From Planctomycetota bacterium (GTDB lineage Bacteria; Planctomycetota; UBA8108; JACQVS01), in the NCBI GenBank assembly GCA_016209605.1, contig JACQVS010000144.1, forward strand, positions 1 to 32,984: a DNA stretch of 32,984 nucleotides. Direction: 5' to 3'. Of this stretch, positions 1-7,417 are shown one piece after another. Numbering within the stretch: position 1 is the first letter of the stretch; each line of letters opens with the position of its first letter. The notes beneath the pieces are model-generated. The model did no database searches, was not told the origin of the DNA, and saw only the letters and a program-made list of their open reading frames with translations. The position numbers and the translations under genes are program-made.

Positions 1-164
1 CAGCTTGCAAAATGTGCAAAAGGCTAGAAGAGTAATATAAGCCCGCAAATGGTGCCTTCGCAGTTCCCATAACACGACCAGGCGCTGGATCGGTGCTTCC
101 ATCATAGAATGATGCAAGGAACGTAAGGGCGGTTTGATTAACAAGAAAGGATTTTAGCCGGCTT

Positions 165-1745
165 ATGTTCTTTTTCATTCCCATCGGCCACGAGGATTCC
201 AAGATCCGCCGTTTTCCCGCGGTTTGCTTTGCGATTGTCCTGGCATGCCTCGCCGCTTTCGCATGGAGCTGGCCTCGATATCAAGAAGAGATGTCTAAAC
301 TTGAAAATGCTTTCTCTACCGTGGCCAGGGAATACTTCCGCTTGACCACGGGCGATTCCGATGACTCCGAGGAATATCCGCCGGTGGAAGACCTAGCCCA
401 GAGGTGGCAAAATCCCATCCAGTTCCTCGAGACGGCCGAGGCGGCCCTGGAGAAATACAAAGACAGCGCGGCTGATGATGACCTCGAACGCCTGCGAGAG
501 AGCATCCAGGAAACGCGCGCCCTCCTCGAAAATAGCGTGTTTCACTCCCATGGCCTGGTGGCGCGATCCCCCCGGCTGCTCGCTTTCTTGACCCACATGT
601 TTCTTCATGGCGGCTTTACCCATCTCATCTCCAATCTCATTTTCCTGATCCTTGTCGGCCCCAGCCTTGAGGATCTCTGGGGACGCACCGTCTTCGCCTT
701 CACGTATCTCTTCTCTGGGATAGCCGCCGCCATCGGCTATACGGCCGTCAACTTTTCGTCCCCCGTTCCCATGATCGGCGCTTCCGGAGCGATCGCCGGG
801 CTCATGGGGGCGTTCCTGATGACTTTCACGCACACCCGCATCAATATTTTGGGAGCCGTATTTGTACCAGGAATGTTCCGGGTCTTCACCTTTTATACTC
901 CCGCATGGGTGTTCCTGCCGGTCTGGATCGGCATGGAGATCCTTCAGGGGCTTCTGCAGCTCGGCCTCGGCAACGTCAACACGGGCGGCGTGGCCCACTG
1001 GGCTCATATCGCCGGCTTCTTTTTCGGCCTGGCGGTTCCCTGGGGCCTGCAGATCGCCGGCCTGGACCGCAAGCTCTTCCCAGTTTTCGCCAAGGACAAA
1101 GAGAACAAGGAAATTTTGGTCTCCTTCGCCATGGACGACTACCTGCGTTCTCCCGACTACAGGAAAGGTGTTCGCTTGCAGAAGGAAGGAGATCTGGCCG
1201 GAGCGGAAACCTGCTTCAAGACGCTCGCCGAGCAGCATCCCAAGTGCCTGGGGCTGCGCCTGGAGATGGTCGATCTTTACCGCGCCATCGCCGATGAGGC
1301 GAAGATTCGAGAAAATCTCCTGCAAGCTCTCGACCTGGCGGTCAAGGGAGAGGATCCGAGAATGATCTCTGTTTACGAAACGATGCGCCGGGAATTTCCC
1401 CGGGAAGAGTCGGCGCCGGAAGTCTTGCTCCGCGTCGGCACCGCGTTCGAGCGGGCCGGCAAGCCGGTTGACGCCCTGGAGTGCTTGCAAAAGTTCGTCA
1501 AAGCCGCCCCTCCCGAGCACCCGCTCTGGGTACGCGGGTCCTTGCGACTGGCCAATCTCCTCTCGGGGCCGATGAAAAATCCCGCCGCGGCGCGGGACCT
1601 CCTCCTCAAAGCTCGAGAAGCCGCCACCGACCAGGCCTGGAAAAACAAGGTCGAGCGGCAGCTCAAGGCGCTCGAGGCCAACCTTGCCGGCGCCAGCGCA
1701 TCTCCCAGTCAGTCTGGGAAACAAGTGGACCGCGTCGGCGGTTGA
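165..1745 (+). CDS. Rhomboid-family intramembrane serine protease with TPR-like C-terminal tail
   Basis: This is a membrane-embedded serine protease that would cleave transmembrane substrates. Visible features are a first membrane segment at about residues 17-35, then a charged insert of about 90 residues before the HGGFTHLISN segment (rhomboid H..N motif), the nucleophile motif GASGAIAG with Ser207, and WAHIAGF with the partner His281. After the last membrane segment (to about residue 300) a soluble part of some 220 residues has TPR-like helical pairs (around YRKGVRLQKEGDLAGAETCF and AFERAGKPVDALECLQKFV). The protein is 526 residues, much longer than a minimal rhomboid. An AGGA stands about 13 bases before the ATG, so the ribosome site is loose. 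It is followed by a short ORF and then a toxin-antitoxin pair on the other strand, so context does not show the substrate. The family call is firm; the role of the tail is inference. Confidence 0.93.
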   Translation: MFFFIPIGHEDSKIRRFPAVCFAIVLACLAAFAWSWPRYQEEMSKLENAFSTVAREYFRLTTGDSDDSEEYPPVEDLAQRWQNPIQFLETAEAALEKYKDSAADDDLERLRESIQETRALLENSVFHSHGLVARSPRLLAFLTHMFLHGGFTHLISNLIFLILVGPSLEDLWGRTVFAFTYLFSGIAAAIGYTAVNFSSPVPMIGASGAIAGLMGAFLMTFTHTRINILGAVFVPGMFRVFTFYTPAWVFLPVWIGMEILQGLLQLGLGNVNTGGVAHWAHIAGFFFGLAVPWGLQIAGLDRKLFPVFAKDKENKEILVSFAMDDYLRSPDYRKGVRLQKEGDLAGAETCFKTLAEQHPKCLGLRLEMVDLYRAIADEAKIRENLLQALDLAVKGEDPRMISVYETMRREFPREESAPEVLLRVGTAFERAGKPVDALECLQKFVKAAPPEHPLWVRGSLRLANLLSGPMKNPAAARDLLLKAREAATDQAWKNKVERQLKALEANLAGASASPSQSGKQVDRVGG

Positions 1746-1838
1746 TGTCTTTTGCCTCCTCTCCCCAGCGCTTGATCGAGCCCCCGGGTTAAAGAGGGGA
1801 TTCAAACCAAACTCCACATCAGGTAAACTGATCTCCTC

Positions 1839-2231
1839 ATGAGAACCAGAATACCGCCCTGGCGCGCCTGGGCGATCGTCTGGGAGGCTGTTTTCAGCTC
1901 GCCGGGGAATTTCCTCCCCGCCGGGCAGCTCGAGCTCGTGCCGGTGGAGGGCCAGCCGCTGGCGGCCAACGTCCGCCGGCTCCTCGAGGCCCTCGAATTC
2001 CTGGGGAGCCCGCTGCCTGCGGCCACGGCCGCGGAGCTGCGGGAGGCGGCGCGCGGGCCGGCGCCGGCAGATGGCCGGATTCGCGAGCTGCGCTTAAGCT
2101 TGGAAATCAGTCGGAGCAGCTGGGTGGCGTTGCGCCACTTTCCCGAGCTGCACACCAATCCCGTGAACGCCCTATGCCCGGGCACCGTTGCCAATCCGGC
2201 CATGGATGAGGTTCTAAGATTCGAGAACTAG
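1839..2231 (+). CDS. Short ORF resembling the C-terminal region of CehA/McbA-type metallohydrolases, probably a remnant
   Basis: The 130-residue product has no signal peptide or complete domain that I recognise. The stretch around residues 88-111 (SRSSWVALRHFPELHTNPVN) matches, from memory, the conserved end of the CehA/McbA metallohydrolase-like proteins common in Planctomycetota. In those proteins it lies behind a PHP-type catalytic domain and is followed by a motif of the type KPIRASR...WC. Here the metal-binding part is missing, and after HTNPVN the sequence turns into unrelated residues; the other two forward frames do not restore it. The last 18 bases overlap the 3' end of the convergent toxin gene. 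No good ribosome site precedes the ATG. The likeliest reading is a decayed or recombined gene end; a real short hypothetical protein cannot be excluded. Confidence 0.4.
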   Translation: MRTRIPPWRAWAIVWEAVFSSPGNFLPAGQLELVPVEGQPLAANVRRLLEALEFLGSPLPAATAAELREAARGPAPADGRIRELRLSLEISRSSWVALRHFPELHTNPVNALCPGTVANPAMDEVLRFEN

Positions 2232-2618
2232 CGTGAAACCCGATACCTTGAAGTGCCTGTCCGTGGCCAGAGCCTTTCGAATGCCCATCCGCCGCATGAC
2301 GATGAAGCTGGTGCAGTCGGTGAAGCTGAATCTCTGATCCTTGTACTTTTTGAAGGTTTCCCAGGCGGCCTTACGGTCGTCCAGGGAGACCGAGAACAAC
2401 TGCGTCGCTGAACTCTTCAGTAGTTTTTCTCCAAATTCCACCGCGGCCCGGTGACCGAGTTCCATGCGCATCAGGGTGATGGTCTCGTCAAACACGTAAT
2501 CGGTGGTGATGAGGGGGAGGGCGCTCGATTTCATCCAAAGTGCCGCTGCCGCATGATCAGGGTCGTTCGAATCCGCCAGAGCGAACCATCCTGAGGTATC
2601 AACAAAGATTCTTTCCAA
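2214..2618 (-). CDS. vapC: PIN-domain ribonuclease toxin (VapC-like)
   Basis: This 134-residue PIN-domain protein has the family's usual length. PIN toxins cut RNA with a Mg-binding acidic pocket, and the acidic residues are in the expected places: Asp7 (IFVDTSGW), Glu45 (DYVFDETI), Asp101 (FTDCTSF) and Asp120 (ATDRHF). The start is TTG at 2618. It is supported by a GAGG directly after the TAA of the upstream antitoxin gene, with about seven bases between GAGG and TTG; there is no nearer ATG. The gene lies 11 bases after the antitoxin, so the two form one transcription unit with antitoxin first. Its 3' end overlaps the opposite-strand remnant ORF. The surrounding DNA is less GC-rich than the neighbouring genes, consistent with acquisition. 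The RNA target cannot be read from the sequence. Confidence 0.9.
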   Translation of the reverse strand: MERIFVDTSGWFALADSNDPDHAAAALWMKSSALPLITTDYVFDETITLMRMELGHRAAVEFGEKLLKSSATQLFSVSLDDRKAAWETFKKYKDQRFSFTDCTSFIVMRRMGIRKALATDRHFKVSGFTLVLES

Positions 2619-2629
2619 TCAGGTTCCTC

Positions 2630-2869
2630 TTATTTTTCCTTGCGGTAGAGGATTTCATCATGACGCCGGCCTGGATTTCGACCCTTCTTGCTGCGGCCCA
2701 GCCCGATAATGGAATGGATGGGGTCCAGCGGCGAAGGCTTTAGGTGCTGGCGCAGCATGGCATCGATCAATTCGCGTACAATGGCAGACATGCTTTGGCC
2801 AGCCTGTTCTGACCGAAGCTTCAGGTACTCATACTGAGCATCTTCTATGACTAGATTCGTGCGTTTCAT
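2630..2869 (-). CDS. vapB: Ribbon-helix-helix antitoxin (VapB-like)
   Basis: This is a 79-residue basic protein. Its first half has the pattern of a ribbon-helix-helix DNA-binding domain: a beta strand (KRTNLVIED) followed by two helices (EYLKLRSEQAG and SMSAIVRELIDAML). The C-terminal 30 residues are polar and Lys/Arg-rich, as expected for a toxin-binding tail. It precedes the PIN toxin gene by 11 bases. Antitoxins of this type bind their own promoter and block the partner PIN nuclease. The promoter at 2911-2939 and two 9-bp direct repeats spaced 21 bp apart fit autoregulation. Assignment to the VapB class rests on fold and partner, not on a specific sequence match. Confidence 0.85.
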   Translation of the reverse strand: MKRTNLVIEDAQYEYLKLRSEQAGQSMSAIVRELIDAMLRQHLKPSPLDPIHSIIGLGRSKKGRNPGRRHDEILYRKEK

Positions 2870-2894
2870 TTGATGATCTCAAGCTCCGGGCATT

Positions 2895-2924
2895 ACACAT
2901 TACTTAATACATTATACACATTAC
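2895..2924. repeat. Two 9-bp direct repeats, candidate antitoxin operator
   Basis: ACACATTAC occurs at 2895-2903 and again at 2916-2924, 21 bp apart from start to start, or two turns of the helix. The second copy touches the -10 hexamer and the first lies just downstream of it. Such spacing suits two ribbon-helix-helix dimers bound on one face of the DNA. Function is inferred from position only. Confidence 0.5.
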
Positions 2925-2939
2925 ATCTAAATTTGCCAA
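2911..2939 (-). promoter_or_regulatory. Sigma70-type promoter of the vapBC pair
   Basis: On the minus strand TTGGCA (2939-2934) is followed by a 17-base spacer and a perfect TATAAT (2916-2911), about 42 bases before the antitoxin ATG. Both hexamers and the spacer length match the consensus closely, and the region is AT-rich against a GC-rich background. It is the clearest promoter in the window. Confidence 0.7.
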
Positions 2940-2987
2940 TTTCCGATCTCCTTGAGAGCAAAAACGATCGGTGGCTACTGAACGGAT

Positions 2988-3911
2988 TCAATTCCTGGCG
3001 CTGAACAGCTCCGTGTGCACCGGGCTTTCCCCGACCACCAGGCTGGCCCCCACCAATTCCTCTGTTTCGAGGCGCCAGTCGGAGCCCAGGCCCGGCGACT
3101 TGAACTCCCTCGACTCTGCCTTCATGGCGCTCTCGAGCCACGCTCTCACAGCTTCCAGGCTCACCGGCGGGGAGTCGGGCGGGGACTCCATGGCGTCGAT
3201 GGCGTAGGCGCGCAGCAGCTTCGGCCAGAGTTTCTTCAGGGTCTGGCTCTGGTCGAAGAGGTCCATGCCGGCGATGCGGCCATTAAACGTGAACACCGCG
3301 CCGCTCGCGCCTTCAGGCGCCGGCATGTTCTCGATCATCTCCTGCAGGCGGCTCTTCTGGTCTTCGTAAACCTGGTGCAAGGCGGCCGAGGGCGAGGAGG
3401 AACCCAGGGCGTGAAGCTTCCGGCTCACCTCATTCCAGACTTCCCCTTGATCGGCGTCTGGCGTGCCGAAATGCTTGTACGATGCTTGCGACGCCTTGGA
3501 CATCTTCGCTCGCAGGTAGCTGTGGGACGCTGTGCCGGCGCTGCCGAACTTGGGCGAGCGGTAGCGCCAGCGCCCCTGCTCGACGCAGCTCACGGGGATG
3601 GACAGATCGGAACGGCCTACGACCAGCAAGCTGGCGTTGAGCACGCGGTCCTGTTTGGCGCCGATCAACTGCTCTCCAGCCATGAGGAAGACCAGGGCCT
3701 CCCCATGGTTGCGGACTTTCAAGGCCGGCACGCTGCCGCCCTCGCTGATTTCGGTGACTTCGATCGACTCGGCCGCAAGGGCCTCATCCAAGGTGAGGTA
3801 AGACAAGCTACTGGGAATTTGCCAGCGCAACCCAAAGACCTGCAGCCTTCCCGCCGCGCGGGGTGGCAGGATCTCGAGCTGAGTGAAGAGATTTTGCAAT
3901 GCCGTGACCAT
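2988..3911 (-). CDS. ARPP-1-like (DUF6569-type) domain protein
   Basis: The product is 307 residues with no signal peptide or membrane segment. The order of motifs resembles the ARPP-1/DUF6569 family as I remember it: an early segment ending in TLDEALAAESIEVTEISEGGSVPALKV (split here only by the reader's eye), then LVFLMAGEQLIGAKQDRVLN, VSCVEQGRWRY, and late GAVFTFNGRIAGMDLFD. The biochemical role of this family is not established to my knowledge, so no function is proposed. The ATG at 3911 is well supported by AAGGAGG with seven bases spacing. The preceding minus-strand gene ends in a strong terminator (3991-4030), so this gene is probably transcribed from its own promoter in the roughly 80 bases between. 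It ends 119 bases before the antitoxin start and is not obviously linked to it. Confidence 0.78.
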   Translation of the reverse strand: MVTALQNLFTQLEILPPRAAGRLQVFGLRWQIPSSLSYLTLDEALAAESIEVTEISEGGSVPALKVRNHGEALVFLMAGEQLIGAKQDRVLNASLLVVGRSDLSIPVSCVEQGRWRYRSPKFGSAGTASHSYLRAKMSKASQASYKHFGTPDADQGEVWNEVSRKLHALGSSSPSAALHQVYEDQKSRLQEMIENMPAPEGASGAVFTFNGRIAGMDLFDQSQTLKKLWPKLLRAYAIDAMESPPDSPPVSLEAVRAWLESAMKAESREFKSPGLGSDWRLETEELVGASLVVGESPVHTELFSARN

Positions 3912-3990
3912 GGTAATCCTCCTTGAAAACAGCTCGTCCAGTCAGCGCTTTAAATGCTCTAGACGAACCGGACTGGGGGATTTTGACATG

Positions 3991-4030
3991 AAAAAACCCC
4001 TCCTTCCCGGGAGGCTCCGGGAAGGAGGGG
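3991..4030 (-). terminator. Rho-independent terminator of the metzincin gene
   Basis: A perfect 14-bp stem (4017-4030 pairing with 3997-4010, core CGGGAAGGAGGGG) encloses a six-base loop. On the minus strand it is followed at once by six T (3996-3991). It starts 24 bases after the stop codon of the metalloprotease gene. Confidence 0.92.
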
Positions 4031-4054
4031 TGGGGCATGGATCGGAATCGGGGC

Positions 4055-5176
4055 TCACTCGCTCAGCGGGTGGAAGAAGGGGGAGTCGAGGAGGATGCAG
4101 ATCTCGCGCTGGAGCAGGATGGCCTCCGGCGGCTTTCCGGTCTGCATGATGGACTGGCTGCAGTTGGGATGGTCCGGGAACTCCTCGCAGGAGTGGCCCA
4201 GGCCGAGGGTGTGGCCCAGCTCGTGGCCGATGGCGTAGGTGGCGTCGCTGCAGCGGAAGTCGAGGTCTCCGGCCGCCGGGCAGTCGAGGCTGGTGGCCCG
4301 CGGCGGCGCCGCGGCGTACCGGCCCGTCGAGGCGGCCCCCAGCCAGACATCGGGGCTTTCGCCGGTGAACGGGGAAAGGATGACCCGCAGGTTGGACCCC
4401 GGCGCCGGCATCGCTTGTTCATAGGCGTCGATGCAGCCCACCAGGAAGTCGTAGCGGTGCGCGTCTTGAGCGGTGATTTCGGAGAGGGCGTTCCACTCCG
4501 CCGAGGCCAGGCCGGTCGGGACAACGATCGGCTGGAGGAAGCGCAGCTTCCCCTCGACCTGGCCGTTGTAGAAGGTCTGCACCCGGCCCAGCACCGAGCG
4601 GTAGCGCTCCAGGGCGCCACGCACCCCGTTCACGTCAAAGAACCGGTCCGAGGCGACCAGCAGCGCCGGCAGCACCAGGTGGTCCAGGTCGGCGGGGCGA
4701 ACCGCCTTCCAGTCGTAGAGGTGGACTCCGGTCGCGATCAAGGTCCAGCCGCTGCCGTACTGTTTCGCGACGGCGAGCTTGAGGTCCAGCCCTTTCAGCT
4801 CTCTCCCGACGCGCACCTTCCAATCGTAAAGATGCTGGCCGGTGGAAACGAGCTGCGCCGTGAGGCCGTACTGGTCGCGGGCGGCCCGCTCGAGGTCGAG
4901 GGGCTTGTAGAACTGGTTTTCGAAAAGAGCCGTCCCTCCTCCCGGGATTGGCGTCGGGGAAGCGCAGGGGACCGGTATCGGCGCCGGGCCGCCGAGGAAG
5001 AGGAACTCGGCGAGGTAGATCACATCGCTGATATCCGCGTCGCCGCTGCCGTTGACATCGCCGGTCGGGACGAGGGACTGGGGAAGCGCCGTTTCCGCAG
5101 AACCTAGAAATACCCACAGAAGAGCCGCGCCCAGCGCCCGATTGAAATGCTTGATTGAAGAAGTCGTCGTTTTCAT
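4055..5176 (-). CDS. Secreted metzincin-type zinc metalloprotease with dockerin-like segment
   Basis: A signal peptide covers about residues 1-33. A dockerin-like half motif follows (GDVNGSGDADISDVIYLAEF, about residues 39-58), then a Pro-rich linker. Two tandem repeats of about 36 residues (roughly 91-160) share the pattern QYG...L.(S/A)TG.HLYDWK. The C-terminal half is a protease domain with the metzincin zinc motif HELGHTLGLGH (His318, Glu319, His322, His328) and a likely Met-turn SIMQTG. The enzyme should act outside the cytoplasm. I start it at ATG 5176 because AGGAAGGA lies seven bases upstream; an in-frame TTG at 5182 is less likely. A strong terminator follows, so this looks monocistronic. 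It is divergent from the ceramidase-like gene. The short repeats resemble small carbohydrate-binding-type repeats but lack cysteines; their ligand is unknown. Confidence 0.9.
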   Translation of the reverse strand: MKTTTSSIKHFNRALGAALLWVFLGSAETALPQSLVPTGDVNGSGDADISDVIYLAEFLFLGGPAPIPVPCASPTPIPGGGTALFENQFYKPLDLERAARDQYGLTAQLVSTGQHLYDWKVRVGRELKGLDLKLAVAKQYGSGWTLIATGVHLYDWKAVRPADLDHLVLPALLVASDRFFDVNGVRGALERYRSVLGRVQTFYNGQVEGKLRFLQPIVVPTGLASAEWNALSEITAQDAHRYDFLVGCIDAYEQAMPAPGSNLRVILSPFTGESPDVWLGAASTGRYAAAPPRATSLDCPAAGDLDFRCSDATYAIGHELGHTLGLGHSCEEFPDHPNCSQSIMQTGKPPEAILLQREICILLDSPFFHPLSE

Positions 5177-5288
5177 GGTCAATTCCTTCCTGAGTGGTGA
5201 AAGTTTCGGTTTTTTCAGTCAACCATCCGATTCCGAGCATCAATGGCCATTGACATCTTTTCAAAACGGAGCCCGACTGGAAATTGAA

Positions 5289-5304
5289 CGGTAATTTTTT
5301 ACCG
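5289..5304. repeat. Small perfect inverted repeat in the ceramidase leader
   Basis: CGGTAATTTTTTACCG has six-base arms around TTTT and ends five bases before the ATG at 5310. It occupies the place where a ribosome site would be, and no Shine-Dalgarno sequence is visible. It could be an operator or a weak hairpin, or chance in an AT-rich spacer. Confidence 0.35.
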
Positions 5305-5309
5305 ATAGA

Positions 5310-6608
5310 ATGGACTTCATGAGAATTTATAAACTGTTGATTCTGTGCGTCTTGGGTATGTGCTCGGTTCCCGCCCTGCTTCAGGGGCAAACTCCAGCCG
5401 CGGTCTTCAAGGCCGGCGCCGCCGCCGAGGACATCACCCCGCCGCCGGGCCTGCCGATGTGGGGCTACGGGGCCCGGAAAGATGCTCCCGCCCAGGGGGT
5501 GAACGACCCGCTCCTGGCGACGGGGGTGGTGCTCGAGGCCGGCGACCAGAAGCTGGCGCTGGTAGGGCTCGATCTGGGCCGCGCGCCGGCGCGGCAGTCG
5601 ATGGCGGCGATCCGCGAGAAGGCGCTCAAGGAGGCGGGGGTGCAGCACGTCTTCATCGTCGGCTCCCACACCCATCACGGCCCCTGCCTCGAGCTGGAGA
5701 AGGCGCCGCCGACCTCCGAGTACCTGAAGTACCTGAACGAGAAGATCGCCGCCGTGATCGTCCGCGCTGCCAAGGCCGCCGCGCCGGCGAAGATCGGCGC
5801 CGCGCGGGCGAACGTCGACCTCAACCGCAACCGCCACACCCGTTTCACCCCCAAGCCGGTCGATCCGGAGCTGGCGGTGATTCGGCTCGATGACCTGGAG
5901 GGGAAGCCGATCGCCGCGGTGGTCAACTTTGCGGCCCATCCGACGACGCGCGAAGCGATGATGTTCAAGTACTCCTCGGACTTCGTCGGCCCGATGCGCT
6001 CGCGGGTGGAGAAGGAGGCCGGCGGGCAGTGCGTCTTCCTTCAGGGAGCGGCCGGGGACCTGTCAACGGACCGCCACGGCAAGAGCACCGAGGAGTACGG
6101 CGCCGCCCTGGGCGAGGAAGCGTTGAAGCTCTTCCAGTCGATCCAGCCGGCCGCGCCGGCGCAGCCGTCCATCAAGGCGCGCGAGGAGGAGTTCCGGTTT
6201 TCATCGCGCATCAATCACAAGGATCCGGTGAGTTACCTGCTGTTCTGCGTCGCCTTCTTTCCCAGCCTGGTGGATGCCTACATGGAGGAGTATCGCGATG
6301 GGGTGCGCCCCAGCCTCACCGCCGCCCTCTTGAACGATGAAATCGGCCTGGTGGGGGCTTCGGGGGAGTTCTTCGCCAGCCACTCCATCCGCCTCAAGCA
6401 GCGCTCCCGCCTGTCCCACACCCTCTTCTTCGGATATTGCAACGGCTACCACCAGTACTTCCCCACCATCGAGGCGGTCGCCGAGGGCGGCTACGGCGCC
6501 GACCCGGAAGTCGCGCCGGTGGAGGTGGGGGCGGGGGAGAGGATCTGCGACCGGGCGCTCTTCCACCTCTACGACATGAAGAAGCCGATCGTCACCGGGA
6601 AAAAATAG
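5310..6608 (+). CDS. Neutral/alkaline ceramidase-like amidohydrolase, short form
   Basis: The protein has a signal peptide (about residues 1-26, ending near LLQGQ) and matches the N-terminal catalytic domain of neutral/alkaline non-lysosomal ceramidases: early AGAAAEDITPPPGLPMWGYG, a metal-binding SHTHHGP (His120, His122), NFAAHPTT (His210), and QGAAGDLSTD in the region where the family has its active-site loop. These enzymes hydrolyse N-acyl-sphingosine; in environmental bacteria the substrate is often unknown. At 432 residues it is clearly shorter than classical ceramidases (about 650-700) and seems to lack the C-terminal domain. The start is ATG 5310; ATG 5319 is an alternative, and neither has a clear ribosome site. 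It is convergent with the HEAT lipoprotein gene, 33 bases away. Family is confident, ceramide specificity is not. Confidence 0.87.
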   Translation: MDFMRIYKLLILCVLGMCSVPALLQGQTPAAVFKAGAAAEDITPPPGLPMWGYGARKDAPAQGVNDPLLATGVVLEAGDQKLALVGLDLGRAPARQSMAAIREKALKEAGVQHVFIVGSHTHHGPCLELEKAPPTSEYLKYLNEKIAAVIVRAAKAAAPAKIGAARANVDLNRNRHTRFTPKPVDPELAVIRLDDLEGKPIAAVVNFAAHPTTREAMMFKYSSDFVGPMRSRVEKEAGGQCVFLQGAAGDLSTDRHGKSTEEYGAALGEEALKLFQSIQPAAPAQPSIKAREEEFRFSSRINHKDPVSYLLFCVAFFPSLVDAYMEEYRDGVRPSLTAALLNDEIGLVGASGEFFASHSIRLKQRSRLSHTLFFGYCNGYHQYFPTIEAVAEGGYGADPEVAPVEVGAGERICDRALFHLYDMKKPIVTGKK

Positions 6609-6641
6609 CGTTCGCGGATGAACTCAAGAGTCAACACGAGG

Positions 6642-7409
6642 TCACTTCCGCGTCTTCGCCCACTGCCTGAGCGTGGCCACGGCCTGGGCGCGGGCGGCGA
6701 GGTCGTCGGCGGGCTTGTAGACCTTGGGGATGTTCTTCTCGCGCGACAAGGCGTTCCAGGCCAAGGAGCGGATTTCCAGCTCGGGATCGGTCAAGGCGCT
6801 GATGAGGAGCTCGAGCCGCGCCTCCGAGCGCTCCGCTTCGATGATGCCGAGGATGCAGGCGGCGCGGATCTCCACATCGGTTTCATCCTTCAAGCGGCTC
6901 CCAAGCTGCTTGACCGCCCCCGGGCCGCGCATGAAGGAGAGCACCTCGGCGGCGGCCTTGCGGGTCACACGCTCCGAGCTTTTCAGCTTTTCCCCTAAAG
7001 GCTCGACGATCTGCGGCAGCTCGCCGTAGAGCTTCAAGCCGTCGACCGCAAAGCGCACCACCCCGGAGTCGCGGCTCGAGAGGCGGTCGACCAGGTACGA
7101 GATGCCGCGCGGGTCCTTCCACTCGGCCAGCAGTACCGCGAGGAGCACCTGCACCCTCTCATCGTTCACCTCCTTGTCGCTCAAGAAGTAGGCCACCACC
7201 TCGGTTCCCTGCTCCTTGCCGAGCTTGCGGAACCGGTTCATGCCCTGGCGCTGCTCCTCGGAGCGGAAGCTCGCGAGCTGCGAGAGGATGATGGTGTTTT
7301 CGTTGACCAGCTGGGTGAGGGTCTTCTTCTCCTCGGGGCCGCCGGAGCAACCGATGAGGAAAAGAAGCGCCAGCGCCGGAGCCTGTGCAACCAGGGAACG
7401 GTCTTTCAT
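6642..7409 (-). CDS. HEAT-repeat lipoprotein
   Basis: The N-terminus is a lipoprotein signal with lipobox LIGC (Cys21), followed by a Gly/Glu-rich tether. The remaining residues form helical pairs of HEAT type, for example ISYLVDRLSSRDSGVVRFAV, AAAEVLSFMRGPGAVKQLG and LLISALTDPELEIRSLAW. HEAT arrays are protein-binding scaffolds, so a role as an envelope-anchored partner is likely. I use ATG 7409, which has GGAG 11 bases upstream; a GTG at 7421 would overlap the secretin stop as GTGA. Either way it is the next gene after the secretin with essentially no gap, so the two are co-transcribed and probably coupled. A natural guess is a pilotin-like or assembly role for the secretin, but no pilotin sequence motif is seen and this is inference from position. 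Confidence 0.85.
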   Translation of the reverse strand: MKDRSLVAQAPALALLFLIGCSGGPEEKKTLTQLVNENTIILSQLASFRSEEQRQGMNRFRKLGKEQGTEVVAYFLSDKEVNDERVQVLLAVLLAEWKDPRGISYLVDRLSSRDSGVVRFAVDGLKLYGELPQIVEPLGEKLKSSERVTRKAAAEVLSFMRGPGAVKQLGSRLKDETDVEIRAACILGIIEAERSEARLELLISALTDPELEIRSLAWNALSREKNIPKVYKPADDLAARAQAVATLRQWAKTRK

Positions 7410-7417
7410 CGCGAGGC

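Noticed and set aside
1..164. Possible gene end or promoter at the left edge
   Set aside because: No convincing coding frame and no clear hexamer pair; only a loose AGGA ahead of the rhomboid start.
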